From JACVRW01 sp963826165 (lineage in GTDB: Bacteria > Actinomycetota > Thermoleophilia > Solirubrobacterales > Thermoleophilaceae): DNA of 64,000 bases. Every line of letters starts with the position of its first letter. Position 1 is the first letter of the stretch. Both the position numbers and the translations under genes were made by a program. This document shows, piece after piece, positions 24,429-32,754 of the stretch. A model generated the notes under the pieces. That model was not told where the DNA came from. It was given only the letters and a program-made list of their open reading frames with translations, and ran no database searches. The DNA lies in NCBI GenBank assembly GCA_963826165.1, contig CAWGWC010000016.1, positions 248,001 through 312,000 on the forward strand, read 5' to 3'.

Positions 24429-24746
24429 CCTGCCGCGCCGATGGGCTGGGAGCCGGAGCTCACCGAGCTGCGCCGGCGGTGCGCGCGAGCATTCTGATCT
24501 TTCGGTCGTGCAAGGAACCGTGCCGTGGGTATCTGTGCTTATGCGTAAGGTCTACGCCGTGGCGGGTGCCGGACACGGCGACGGCTCGCGGCTGAACCTT
24601 CGTTTCGCGTGGCCGTCGGGCAGCTGGGGATCGCTTCCTTTGGCCGGCGGGCTGGAGGCGGCCGACCGGCGCGCGCTCGCTGAGCGCGCCCACCAGCTGG
24701 TGCGGCACGACCTGCATCACGGACCGAAGACGAGAGGACCGCGGCC
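24429..24746. other. Gene-poor gap with a possible carboxylase remnant and one weak ORF
   Basis: This 318-bp stretch is partly lower in GC (24495-24560) than its flanks. At 24441-24497 a start codon opens an 18-residue peptide MGWEPELTELRRRCARAF that resembles the N-terminus of acyl-CoA carboxylase beta chains. At 24541-24750 a 69-residue plus-strand ORF (MRKVYAVAGAGHGDG...) could be a small gene but has no recognised relatives and overlaps the start of the next gene. Confidence 0.5.
24441..24497 (+). pseudogene. Possible stub of an acyl-CoA carboxylase (carboxyltransferase) gene
   Basis: Eighteen codons from ATG to TGA. The phrase W-PEL-ELRRR---ARA matches the usual opening of propionyl/methylmalonyl-CoA carboxyltransferases (WxPELxELRRRxELARAMGG), and homology stops at an apparent indel followed by TGA. 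No downstream carboxylase sequence is visible, so only the first 50 bases survive. The match is short and could be chance. Confidence 0.3.
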
Positions 24747-24750
24747 CTGA
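24541..24750 (+). CDS. Doubtful small ORF
   Basis: Sixty-nine residues from an ATG at 24541, Gly/Ala/Arg/His-rich, no signal or domain (LEAADRRALAERAHQLV could be one helix). It ends 4 bases inside the predicted start of the DUF1800 gene, an overlap typical of coupled genes, which is the only support. Confidence 0.3.
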   Translation: MRKVYAVAGAGHGDGSRLNLRFAWPSGSWGSLPLAGGLEAADRRALAERAHQLVRHDLHHGPKTRGPRP

Positions 24751-26165
24751 GCCCGGCCACGCTGACGGGTGCGGCGGCCGAGGCCGCCGCACGGAAACGC
24801 CGTCGCCGGCGCCGGAGGGCCCGGGGCCGCAACGACGGCTGGACCCAGGCGCACGTCCGGCGCCTGTTCTGGCGGGCCGGATACGGGGCAACCCCCCGCG
24901 AGGCCAAGCACTGGGCCCGCCGCGGCAAGGCGGCCACGCTGCGCTGGATCCTCGACGGCGGGCCGGCGCCGCTGCCGCGCATCGCTCCGGCCACCGTGGA
25001 CGGGCAGCCGCTCGACCCGGTGAACGAATGGAGCCACGACGCCCTGTGGTGGCTCGACCGCATGGTGCGGTCGCCGCGGCCGCTGAAGGAGAAGATGACC
25101 TTCTTCTGGCACGACCACTTTGCCGTTCTGGATCAGGACACCCCGCTGATGCTGGCCCAGAACCGCACCATGCGGCGCAAGTCGCTCGGCTCCTTCCCCG
25201 ATCTCCTGCGGGCGATCACCTCGGACCCCGCCATGCTGCTCCACCTCTCGCTGGCCAACTCGGATCCCGAGGAGCCGAACGAGAACTTCGCGCGTGAGCT
25301 GATGGAGCTGTACACGCTGGGGCGCGGCTACACCGAGCGGGACATCCGTGAGGCGGCACGGGCGCTCACCGGCTTTCGGTCTGAGGACGGCGCCGACGGC
25401 AACGTCAGGACCTTCTACGACCCCGAGTGGCACGCGAAGGGTCGCAAGCGCATCTTCGGGCGCAAGGGCTTCTACGACTGGAAGGACGTGCTGCGGCTGT
25501 GCGTGGCCCATCCCGCGCACGCCGGCTTCATGGTCGACAAGCTGTGGGACTACTTCGTCGCCGGCCCGCTTCCCCGCCCCACCCGCCGCAGCCTGGCCGC
25601 CACCTACCGGCGCTCGGGCCACCGCATCAAGCCCGTTGTGGCCGACATCCTGGCCCACCCCGCCCTCTACCGCAATCTCGACCGCCCGAGCATGGTCAAG
25701 TCGCCGGTGGTGTTCGTGGCGGGTGCGCTGCGCAGCGCCGGCCAAGGGGTCGAGCGCGACGCCTGGGGCTGGTTGCTCAGCGGAATGGGCCAGACGCCCT
25801 TCCGCCCGCCCTCCGTGGCCGGCTGGGACTGGGGGACCGCGTGGCTCTCCTCGAACTCCATGCACCAGCGCTTCGACGCCGCCAACTATCTGCTCGACAC
25901 GCCGCGGGTACGGGTGGAGGACGACTCCACCCCGGCGAAGCTCAGCCCCGGCAAGGCGGTGGCCCGCGCGCGCCGCGCCGTGGGCGACCCGTGGACCTCG
26001 GCGCAGACCGACGCGGAGCTGCTGCGCATCGCCCGCCGGCTGCTCGACAACCGCGAGGAGATGCGCGACGGAAGCTGGCGCCAGCCCAAGCAACAGCGAG
26101 CCGACATGTGCCAGCGCGTGCTGCGCCAGCTGCTCGTCTGCGGACCCGACGCCCAGGTGCACTGA
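24747..26165 (+). CDS. DUF1800 family protein
   Basis: A 472-residue member of the DUF1800 family, usually paired with DUF1501. Function unknown; the pair is often exported. Typical phrases: VRRLFWRAGYGATPREAKHW near 35-55, MTFFWHDHFAV, NENFARELMELYTLG (family core), LTGFR, FGRKGFYDW, and VAGWDWGTAWLSSN near the C-terminus. The family's N-terminal motif lies upstream of the first GTG (24996), and the frame is open back to a TGA at 24681. The only candidate starts are CTG codons; CTG at 24747 has GAGAGG 9 bases upstream, so I use it. The N-terminus is Arg/Ala-rich (RKRRRRRRRARG). The stop overlaps the next ATG (TGATG). Confidence 0.85.
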   Translation: MSPATLTGAAAEAAARKRRRRRRRARGRNDGWTQAHVRRLFWRAGYGATPREAKHWARRGKAATLRWILDGGPAPLPRIAPATVDGQPLDPVNEWSHDALWWLDRMVRSPRPLKEKMTFFWHDHFAVLDQDTPLMLAQNRTMRRKSLGSFPDLLRAITSDPAMLLHLSLANSDPEEPNENFARELMELYTLGRGYTERDIREAARALTGFRSEDGADGNVRTFYDPEWHAKGRKRIFGRKGFYDWKDVLRLCVAHPAHAGFMVDKLWDYFVAGPLPRPTRRSLAATYRRSGHRIKPVVADILAHPALYRNLDRPSMVKSPVVFVAGALRSAGQGVERDAWGWLLSGMGQTPFRPPSVAGWDWGTAWLSSNSMHQRFDAANYLLDTPRVRVEDDSTPAKLSPGKAVARARRAVGDPWTSAQTDAELLRIARRLLDNREEMRDGSWRQPKQQRADMCQRVLRQLLVCGPDAQVH

Positions 26166-27505
26166 TGAACCGCCACCGCGCATGTGACGACTTCCACCGC
26201 ACGTCCGAAGGCCATCGGCGTGACTTCCTCGGGGGCCCGGGGCTCACCCGGCGTCAGGCGCTCGGGACCGCGCTCGGGGCCGGTCTTGCGCTCTACACGG
26301 CGAAGGCCACCCCACTCGAGCGGGTGTTCGAGGTGGCCGCCGCCGACGCCGCTGCGGCGCCCAACGCCCCCGTGCTCGTGTCGGTCTTCCTGCCCGGCGG
26401 CGTCGACCTGATGGACACCCTCGTGCCGCTTCACGACTACGGACGCTACGCCGACCTGCACCCCAAGCTGAAGGTGGCGGGTGTGGCCGTCCCCGGCATG
26501 GGCTTCGGGCTCAACCCACGGCTGGCCGAAGGAGTGGGCGGCGGGATCAAGGGGCTGTTCGAGCGCGGCAAGGTCGGCTTCCTGCCCGGCATCGACTACG
26601 CCAACCCCGACCTCTCGCATTTCAACTCGCGCCACTTCTGGGAGACCGGGCTCATCACCGACAAGACCGCCGCGGGCTGGCTGGGCCGCTGGCTCGACCG
26701 CTCGGGCGGGCGCGACAACCCTCTCCAGGGGGTCTCCATGAGCTGGGGACTGTCACCGATCATGCGCTCGGGCCGCGCGCCCGTGGCCGCGGTGGCCTCG
26801 CCCGGCGACGCCGGCTTCTGGATCCGCGACACCTGGGGCGAGCCCTACGACGAGGCGCTCGCCGCCTACGCGCGCTTCGGCCGTGACCGCGGGGGCGGCC
26901 GCGCTCTGCAGGCCTCCCGCACCGCGGCGCGGCTGGCCAAGCAGGTGGCCGACCGGCTCGAGCCCTACAAGGAGCGCGACGGCGTGGACCCGCTCGCCTC
27001 GTCGATCCCCTACCCGGCCGAGAGCGACTTCGGCGAGCGCCTGCGCTACCTCGCCGCGATGATCCAGCAGCCGCTCGGCATCCGCGTGGCGACCGTCGAG
27101 GCCGACGGCGACTTCGACACGCACGACAATCAGGTCGAGCTCGGGCCGCTCTTGGCCGACGTGAGCCAGTGCCTGGCCGCCTTCCAGGCCGACCTCGAAG
27201 CCCGCGGGGTGTCCAGCCGGGTGCTCACCTTCGTGTGGTCGGAGTTCGGCCGCCGTCCCGAGGAGAACGACACCGGCACCGACCATGGCGCCGGCGGCCT
27301 GGGCTGGGTTCAGGGGGACCGCGCGCTGGGCGGCGTCCTCAGCGACTACCCGAACCTGAGCCAGCTCGACGAGGACGACAATCTGCAGGTGACGATCGAC
27401 TTCCGGCGCGTCTACTCGAGCCTGCTCGAGCAGTGGCTCGGTACCGACGCCGGCGCCGTGATCCCGAAGGCCGACGCCTTCGGCCGCGTCCAGCTGGTGC
27501 GGTGA
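26165..27505 (+). CDS. DUF1501 family protein, Tat-type N-terminus
   Basis: A 446-residue alkaline-phosphatase-superfamily-like protein (DUF1501). The N-terminus has two twin-arginine motifs (HRRDFLGG and TRRQALGT) before a hydrophobic stretch (ALGAGLALYTA), so Tat export is likely. Core phrases: VSVFLPGGVDLMDTLVP (sulfatase-like first metal site region), NPDLSHFNSRHFWE, GDFDTHDNQ, and FVWSEFGRRPEENDTGTDHG, which contains the characteristic EFGR...DHG metal-binding signature. Partner of the DUF1800 protein (overlap of one base) and of the cupredoxin that follows (GTGA overlap). Confidence 0.88.
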   Translation: MNRHRACDDFHRTSEGHRRDFLGGPGLTRRQALGTALGAGLALYTAKATPLERVFEVAAADAAAAPNAPVLVSVFLPGGVDLMDTLVPLHDYGRYADLHPKLKVAGVAVPGMGFGLNPRLAEGVGGGIKGLFERGKVGFLPGIDYANPDLSHFNSRHFWETGLITDKTAAGWLGRWLDRSGGRDNPLQGVSMSWGLSPIMRSGRAPVAAVASPGDAGFWIRDTWGEPYDEALAAYARFGRDRGGGRALQASRTAARLAKQVADRLEPYKERDGVDPLASSIPYPAESDFGERLRYLAAMIQQPLGIRVATVEADGDFDTHDNQVELGPLLADVSQCLAAFQADLEARGVSSRVLTFVWSEFGRRPEENDTGTDHGAGGLGWVQGDRALGGVLSDYPNLSQLDEDDNLQVTIDFRRVYSSLLEQWLGTDAGAVIPKADAFGRVQLVR

Positions 27506-27873
27506 GGCGCCTCGCCGGTCTGGTCATCGCGAGCGCGCTGACGGCCTGCGCGCTCGCCCCGGTGGCCACAGCGCGGCCAACCGCGGTCGGCGTCGGCGAA
27601 CGCGAGTGGCGAGTGGCGCTGTATCGCCCGGCCGTTCCCGTGGGGCTGGTGAAGTTCAACGTGCGCAACTTCGGCGAGGACGGACACGATCTCGCGATTC
27701 GCAACCGCAAGGGCCGACTGCGCGGCCGCATGCCGGAGATCCGGCCCGGCACCACGGGCAGTCTCACCGTGAGGCTCAAGCGCCCCGGCCGGTTCGTGGT
27801 CTTCTGCTCGCTCACCGGCCATGAGGAGCTCGGGATGAAAGCGGTGCTGCGCGCGAAGAAGCGTCGCCGCTGA
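27502..27873 (+). CDS. Secreted cupredoxin (type 1 copper protein)
   Basis: A 123-residue exported blue-copper-like protein. GTG start at 27502 overlaps the DUF1501 stop by 4 bases. Signal peptide at 1-24. Copper ligands fit the family: His in EDGHDLAI (about 62) and the CSLTGHEELGM loop (Cys, His, Met spaced C-x4-H-x4-M) at about 103-113. This is the plastocyanin/amicyanin ligand set. Its tight coupling to the DUF1800-DUF1501 pair suggests the exported complex has a redox step; that is inference. Confidence 0.87.
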   Translation: MRRLAGLVIASALTACALAPVATARPTAVGVGEREWRVALYRPAVPVGLVKFNVRNFGEDGHDLAIRNRKGRLRGRMPEIRPGTTGSLTVRLKRPGRFVVFCSLTGHEELGMKAVLRAKKRRR

Positions 27874-27901
27874 GCCACCCGGCCGACTCCGGGTGATATA
27901 G

Positions 27902-27913
27902 TTGCACGTGCAA
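27902..27913. promoter_or_regulatory. MarR-type operator palindrome
   Basis: Perfect 12-bp palindrome TTGCACGTGCAA inside the longer imperfect ATAGTTGCACGTGCAATTAC, 26 bases before the start of the VOC dioxygenase. Form and position match MarR/MhqR-type operators that control quinone- or phenol-induced ring-cleaving dioxygenases. The cognate regulator is not in the window. Confidence 0.65.
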
Positions 27914-27939
27914 TTACCTTCGGTCAGGAAGAGGGAACG

Positions 27940-28860
27940 ATGAGGCTCAACGGAATCCACCACGTCACCGCGATCACGGGCGACGCTCAGGCCAACCTCG
28001 ACTTCTACACGCGCGTCCTCGGCCTGCGGATGGTCAAGCGGTCGGTCAACCAGGACGACCCCACCGTCTACCACCTCTTCTACGGCGACGAGCACGCCAA
28101 GCCCGGGCTCGACCTCACCTTCTTCGAGTATCCCGGCGCCGCACCGGGCAGAGCCGGCGAGGGCATGGTGCACCGGGTCGAGTGGCGGGTCGGCTCCGCC
28201 GGCGCGCTCGACTTCTGGACCGAGCGCCTGGCCGCCGAGGGCATCGACTCCGAGCGGGTGGCGGATGACCGTCTTCGCTTCCGGGACCCCGAGGGCCTCG
28301 AGCACGAGCTCGGCCTCTACGACGTGACCGATGAGCCCCTCATCGCCGAGCACCCCGAGGTGCCGGCCGAGCACGCCCTCCAGGGCTTTCAGGGCGTTCG
28401 CGCCTATGCGGCCGACCCGCAGCGCAGTCGCCACCTGCTCGAAGGCGGCATGGGCTTCAGGACCACGGACGACGGCTGGGAGACCCGCGGCGCCGACCGC
28501 GGCGGCACCTACGCCTACGACGAGCCGCCCGGAGAGCGCGGCGTCCAGGGAGCAGGCACGGTGCACCATGTGGCCTGGGCCACCACCGACGACGAGCACG
28601 AGGCCTGGCGCGCTCAGGTGCGCGGTCACGGGGCACATCCCACGGAGGTGATCGACCGCCACTACTTCCGCTCGATCTACTACCGCGAGCCGAGCGGGGT
28701 GCTCTTCGAGCTGGCCACGCCCAGCCCCGGCTTCACGGTCGACGAGCCGCTGGAGACGCTGGGCGAGAAGCTCTCGATCCCGCCCTTCCTGGAGTCGCGC
28801 CGCAGCGACATCGAGGCCGCCGTCAAGCCGCTGCGCTACGAGCGGGCGGTGTCCACCTAG
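27940..28860 (+). CDS. Ring-cleaving-type dioxygenase, VOC superfamily (MhqA/MhqO-like)
   Basis: A 306-residue protein built of two vicinal-oxygen-chelate modules. Metal ligands fit: GIHHVTAITGD (first His) near residue 5, GTVHHVAW (His) near 205, and GVLFELATPSPGF (Glu) near 255. This is the layout of hydroquinone/catechol-type dioxygenases of the MhqO group, Fe- or Mn-dependent. A GAAGAGGGAAC ribosome site precedes the ATG, and a MarR-type operator lies just upstream, so induction by quinones or phenols is likely. Confidence 0.85.
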   Translation: MRLNGIHHVTAITGDAQANLDFYTRVLGLRMVKRSVNQDDPTVYHLFYGDEHAKPGLDLTFFEYPGAAPGRAGEGMVHRVEWRVGSAGALDFWTERLAAEGIDSERVADDRLRFRDPEGLEHELGLYDVTDEPLIAEHPEVPAEHALQGFQGVRAYAADPQRSRHLLEGGMGFRTTDDGWETRGADRGGTYAYDEPPGERGVQGAGTVHHVAWATTDDEHEAWRAQVRGHGAHPTEVIDRHYFRSIYYREPSGVLFELATPSPGFTVDEPLETLGEKLSIPPFLESRRSDIEAAVKPLRYERAVST

Positions 28861-28873
28861 GCTCACTGCCCCG

Positions 28874-30406
28874 GTGAACCTGCTCTTCCACGGAGGAACC
28901 ATCCGGACGCTCGACCCGGCCGGGCCGTCGCCCGCGACCTTGGTGCTGGCCGGGGAGGAGGTGGCTGAGACCGCGCGCTCGGACGCGCAGCAGATCGATC
29001 TCGAGGGCCGCTGCGTCGTGCCCGGCCTCGCGGACGCGCACGTGCACTTCCCCACCTGGTCGCTCGGGCTGCGCCAGGCTCGTCTCGAAGGAGCACGCTC
29101 GCTGGACGACGCGCTTGCGAGGGTGACCGAGGCGCGCCCGCGAGTGGCCCCCGGCGGATGGCTGCGGGGACTCGGCTGGCGCGACGGTGACTGGCCCGAG
29201 CCGCCGACCCGCTGGGCCCTCGACCGCGTGTCCGGCGAGCTGCCGGCTGCATTGATGTCCCGCGACTATCACTCGCTCTGGCTCAACAGCGCCGCCCTCG
29301 CCCAGGCGGACGGTCCGCTGGACCGACCCGGCGGCGTGGTCGAGCGCGACGAGCGCGGTGAGGCGACCGGGATCCTGCGCGAGACCTCGGCCTGGGCGTT
29401 TCGCGACCGCTACGTGAAGCCGACCCTCGAGGAGATGGTGGAGGCCTCGAGGGAGGGGATGCGGCTCGCGGCGGCTCGCGGGGTCACGGCGATCCACGAC
29501 AAGGACGGCTGGCTCGGCTCGCTCGAGGTGCACCAGCGGCTGCTGGCCGCCGGCGATCTGAAGGTCAGGGTGTGGCAATCCCTTCCCTGGGAGCGTCTGG
29601 AGGAGCTCGCGACGCTCGGCCTACGCTCCGGCTACGGGGCGCCCATGCTCCGGCTGGGTTACCTGAAGGGCTTCATGGACGGCACGCTGGGCTCCGCGAC
29701 GGCGCTCCTCCTCGACGGCTCCGGGGTGGAGATCACGAGCAGCGAGGCTCTCGAGGACGTGGTGCGCCGGGCAGCCGCCGCGGGCTGGCCGGTGGCCGTG
29801 CATGCCATCGGCGATGGCGCCAACCGGGCCGCGCTCGACGCCTTCGAGCGCTCTCAGGACGCCTGGAGGGAGGCGGGGCTGCGCCCCCGCATCGAGCACG
29901 CTCAGCTCCTGGCAGACGACGAGTTCGACCGTTTCGGAGCGCTGGGGGTGGCCGCATCGGTGCAGTTCAGCCACGCTCCCTCCGACCGCGACCTCGCCGA
30001 CCGCCTCTGGGAGGGCCGGAGAGGGGCGTACGCCTATCGCTCCCTGCTCGACTCCGGCGCCCTCCTGGCCAACGGCTCGGATGCCCCGGTGGAGGAGCTC
30101 GATCCCCTCGCCGGGATCGCCGCGGCGGTGCGCCGCAGCCTCGATGAGCGTCCGCCGTGGCGCCCGGAGCAGGCCCTCACGGTCGACGAGGCGTTGCGCG
30201 CCTCCTGCCTCGCTCCAGCCTGGCTGGAAGGTGAGGAACACCGGCGTGGGATGCTCTCGCCTGGCATGCTGGCCGATCTGGTGGTGCTGGACCAAGACCC
30301 GTACACGTGCCCTCCCGAGGCGCTCGCCGACATCCGCGTGGAGGCGACGATGGTGGGCGGGCGCTGGACCTACCGCAGCGACGGCTGGGGGCTGCCCGCG
30401 ACATGA
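28874..30406 (+). CDS. YtcJ-like metal-dependent amidohydrolase
   Basis: A 510-residue amidohydrolase-3 protein (GTG start 13 bases after the dioxygenase stop). Ligands and landmarks: DAHVHF (HxH) near residue 57, AVHAIGDGANR (His) near 310, RIEHAQLL (His) near 340, ANGSDAPVEELDPLAGIAAAV (Asp) near 400, and the C-terminal small beta domain ADLVVLDQDP. Family members hydrolyse amides, formamides or act on indole/nucleoside-like compounds; the substrate here is unknown. Confidence 0.85.
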   Translation: MNLLFHGGTIRTLDPAGPSPATLVLAGEEVAETARSDAQQIDLEGRCVVPGLADAHVHFPTWSLGLRQARLEGARSLDDALARVTEARPRVAPGGWLRGLGWRDGDWPEPPTRWALDRVSGELPAALMSRDYHSLWLNSAALAQADGPLDRPGGVVERDERGEATGILRETSAWAFRDRYVKPTLEEMVEASREGMRLAAARGVTAIHDKDGWLGSLEVHQRLLAAGDLKVRVWQSLPWERLEELATLGLRSGYGAPMLRLGYLKGFMDGTLGSATALLLDGSGVEITSSEALEDVVRRAAAAGWPVAVHAIGDGANRAALDAFERSQDAWREAGLRPRIEHAQLLADDEFDRFGALGVAASVQFSHAPSDRDLADRLWEGRRGAYAYRSLLDSGALLANGSDAPVEELDPLAGIAAAVRRSLDERPPWRPEQALTVDEALRASCLAPAWLEGEEHRRGMLSPGMLADLVVLDQDPYTCPPEALADIRVEATMVGGRWTYRSDGWGLPAT

Positions 30407-30912
30407 GCGAGGTGGCCGACCACGCCGCGCCCGACGAGGCGATGGAGGCGCAGATCGAGCGCCTGTCCGGCGGGATCTACGGCACGATCCTGGTCGCCGG
30501 CGTGCTGGCCGCGTCGTCCGAGAAGTCGCCCGACCTCGCGGACACGGCCGTGTACGTGCTCTCCACCGTCGTGGTGTTCTGGCTCGCGCACGCCTGGGCC
30601 GATTCCCTCGCCCGCCGTGTGACCCAGACCCGCAGCGGCCTCCGCGGCTTTCGCACCACCCTGGCCAACCAGTGGCCGCTCGTGCAGTCCGCCTTTCCGC
30701 CGATCGCGGTCATGGTGGTGGCCAGTGCCCTGGGCGCCTCTGCGCACGCGGCCGTCAACTGGGCCGCGTGGAGCTGCGTCCTGTTCCTGGCGGGATGGGG
30801 CGTGATCGTGGCTAGGCGCGAGAAGTCGTCCAAACTGGGCATCGTGGGCACCTCCGCGGCCTGCGCCGCTCTCGGGCTGGTGATGATCGGGCTGAAGGCA
30901 GTGCTCAATTAG
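30403..30912 (+). CDS. Integral membrane protein, about five spans, unknown function
   Basis: A 169-residue protein with hydrophobic segments at about 25-42, 48-68, 95-115, 118-138 and 146-166. A charged N-terminus (AMEAQIERLSGG) precedes the first. No family recognised. The ATG overlaps the amidohydrolase stop (ATGA), so it is the last gene of the dioxygenase-amidohydrolase unit. Confidence 0.75.
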   Translation: MSEVADHAAPDEAMEAQIERLSGGIYGTILVAGVLAASSEKSPDLADTAVYVLSTVVVFWLAHAWADSLARRVTQTRSGLRGFRTTLANQWPLVQSAFPPIAVMVVASALGASAHAAVNWAAWSCVLFLAGWGVIVARREKSSKLGIVGTSAACAALGLVMIGLKAVLN

Positions 30913-30969
30913 TGGCCTGGACGGATGTCGGGTGTGGGCTGCGGCCCGGCGGGGAACAACTGGACTGTC

Positions 30970-31389
30970 ATGAAGCGGGAGTCATGGCTACCGGCCACGC
31001 CGGCGAGTGTCGGCGCAGCCCGGGCAGAGGTGCTCGAGGCAGCCAGCGCGGTGCGCGGCCTGGACGACGACGCCCTGTGGGAGCTCACGCTCGCGACCTC
31101 CGAGGCGGTGGCCAACGCGATCGAGCACGGTCAGGGCTGCCGGGGACGGGGAGCGGCCTGCGAACGGGGAGAGATCCTGCTGGTGATCGAGACCACCGGA
31201 GAGGGCCTGTTCGTCGAGGTCTGTGATTGCGGCCGCTTCGTCGCCGAGATGCAGACGCCCGACATCGATTCGGTGCGCGGACGGGGCATCCCGATCATCG
31301 CCGCCGTGGTCGATCACCTCGAGCTTCTGCCCACCGAGGACCAGACACGGCTGCGCTTCGGCAAACGGCTGACCCTGGCGGGCGGCTAG
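30970..31389 (+). CDS. HATPase-domain protein of the RsbW/anti-sigma kinase type
   Basis: A 139-residue GHKL ATP-binding protein without sensor or receiver domains. The start at ATG 30970 (MKRESWLPATPASV) gives the family length; an earlier start at 30925 exists. N box: EAVANAIEHG; G1-like DCGRF; G2-like RGRGIPIIAAVV. These are serine kinases that switch anti-anti-sigma factors, or phosphatase regulators. No sigma factor or STAS partner is adjacent. It faces another protein of the same kind across 11 bases. Confidence 0.8.
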   Translation: MKRESWLPATPASVGAARAEVLEAASAVRGLDDDALWELTLATSEAVANAIEHGQGCRGRGAACERGEILLVIETTGEGLFVEVCDCGRFVAEMQTPDIDSVRGRGIPIIAAVVDHLELLPTEDQTRLRFGKRLTLAGG

Positions 31390-31400
31390 CCCGCGGCCCG

Positions 31401-31838
31401 CTATCCGGCCGTCGACAACTCGAACCAGACGCGCGTGCGCCCGTCGCGCACGACACCCCAGCGCTCGGAGAGCTGGTCGACCAGCACCAGGCCCCACCCA
31501 CCGGGCTCGTCCAGCGGGGCATCCCGCATGCTGGGCGAGAAGCCGGGCCCGGGATCGCTGACCGACACGTTCACGCCCCCGTCCAGCGGCTGCAGCTCCA
31601 ACTCGATGAGCTCCTCGTCGCCGGCCGCGCCGTGGCGCACGGCGTTCGTGACGAGCTCGGACACGAGCAGGGTCAAGGTCCCCTCTGTCTCATCCGGGAG
31701 GGCGCCCGTGATGCCACGCAGCCACGCGCGAGCCCGCTCGGGCGCGTGAGCACCGCAGGGAACGGCCACCTTCAAAGGCTCCTCGGGAGCCGCCCCGGGG
31801 GGCTGGCTCACGAGCGTGGGCGCGGTGGAATTTGGCAT
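31401..31838 (-). CDS. Second HATPase-domain protein of the RsbW/anti-sigma type
   Basis: 145 residues from the ATG at 31838 (product MPNSTAPTLV...); an upstream extension to 31925 is basic and unlike the family. GHKL motifs: N box ELVTNAVRHGAAGDEE, G1 SDPGPGF, G2 PGGWGLVLVDQLSERWGV, then a beta strand TRVWFELS. These are more canonical than in the convergent neighbour. Likely a stand-alone kinase or anti-sigma regulator. 117 bases lie between its start and the fdhD stop upstream on the same strand. Confidence 0.82.
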   Translation of the reverse strand: MPNSTAPTLVSQPPGAAPEEPLKVAVPCGAHAPERARAWLRGITGALPDETEGTLTLLVSELVTNAVRHGAAGDEELIELELQPLDGGVNVSVSDPGPGFSPSMRDAPLDEPGGWGLVLVDQLSERWGVVRDGRTRVWFELSTAG

Positions 31839-31955
31839 GCGGACTGAGGCCCTCCGAGGGTTGGCCTGGTACGGATCCTGAACAGTCTCTCGGCACCGTC
31901 GGACGTGCCCTTTAGTTCTTCGCACGAGCTTCTGGCCAGGTTTACGGTCCGGAGC

Positions 31956-32750
31956 CTACGCGCTTTGCCCACCCCCTGCCAGGGGGATCCGTTCGGGGTG
32001 TGTGTAGACGTTCACGCTCCCCTTTCGGGCGAAGCCGGCCAGCGTCAGCCCGCGATCGTCCGCCAGCTCGACGGCCAGCGAAGTGGGGGCTCCAACCCCC
32101 ACCAGCACCGGGCATCCGGCCGTGACCGCCTTCTGAACGAGCTCGAAGCCCAGCCTGCCGCTCACGCACAGAACCCGCTCGCTGAGCGGAAGCTCTCCGT
32201 CCAGCAGCGCGCGCCCGATCACCTTGTCCATCGCGTTGTGGCGGCCCACGTCCTCGCGGACAAGCAGCGGCTCCCCACCCGCGGCGGCGAACAGACCCGT
32301 GGCGTGCAGGCCGCCCGTGCGCTCGAACACCGGCTGGCGCAGCCGGTCGGGCAGGGCCGCCAGCTCCGCACGCGCGATCCGCAGGCCGCTCTCGACGCGC
32401 GGAGCGTGAACCGCCACCTCTTCGAGCGCGCCCTTGCCGCAGATTCCGCACGAGGACGTGGTGTAGAAGCGGCGGTTGGCCGGCGCCGCCGCGCCGGGAG
32501 CCCGCACCTCGACCGTGTTCGCAGCCAGGTCGTCGGGGAGCGTGACCTCCGGGGCGGCGTCCACGATGCCCTCTCCGTAGAGGAAGCCCGCGGCCAGCTC
32601 CAGATCGTGTCCCGGCGTGCGCATCGTTACCGCCACCGGCTCGCCGTTCAGCCGGATCTCGAGCGGCAGCTCGACAGCCACCTCGTCGGTGCCGCCGCCA
32701 AGCTCGACTCGGGCGAGCATGCCGGCGGCCACGCCGTCGAGAGGGGCCAC
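31956..32750 (-). CDS. fdhD: Formate dehydrogenase sulfurtransferase FdhD
   Basis: Delivers sulfur from IscS to the Mo/W-bis-MGD cofactor of formate dehydrogenase. The 264-residue product has the catalytic cysteine pair SSCGICGKG at about 98-106, the GHDLELAAGFLYGEGI segment, EDVGRHNAMDKVIG (signature) and CVSGRLGFELVQKA. Placed 4 bases downstream of the catalytic subunit gene, which it matures. All expected motifs are present. Confidence 0.95.
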   Translation of the reverse strand: MAPLDGVAAGMLARVELGGGTDEVAVELPLEIRLNGEPVAVTMRTPGHDLELAAGFLYGEGIVDAAPEVTLPDDLAANTVEVRAPGAAAPANRRFYTTSSCGICGKGALEEVAVHAPRVESGLRIARAELAALPDRLRQPVFERTGGLHATGLFAAAGGEPLLVREDVGRHNAMDKVIGRALLDGELPLSERVLCVSGRLGFELVQKAVTAGCPVLVGVGAPTSLAVELADDRGLTLAGFARKGSVNVYTHPERIPLAGGGQSA

Positions 32751-32754
32751 GCGG

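Noticed and set aside
29621..30295. Minus-strand ORF inside the amidohydrolase gene
   Set aside because: No motif; antisense shadow of a gene with complete amidohydrolase ligands.
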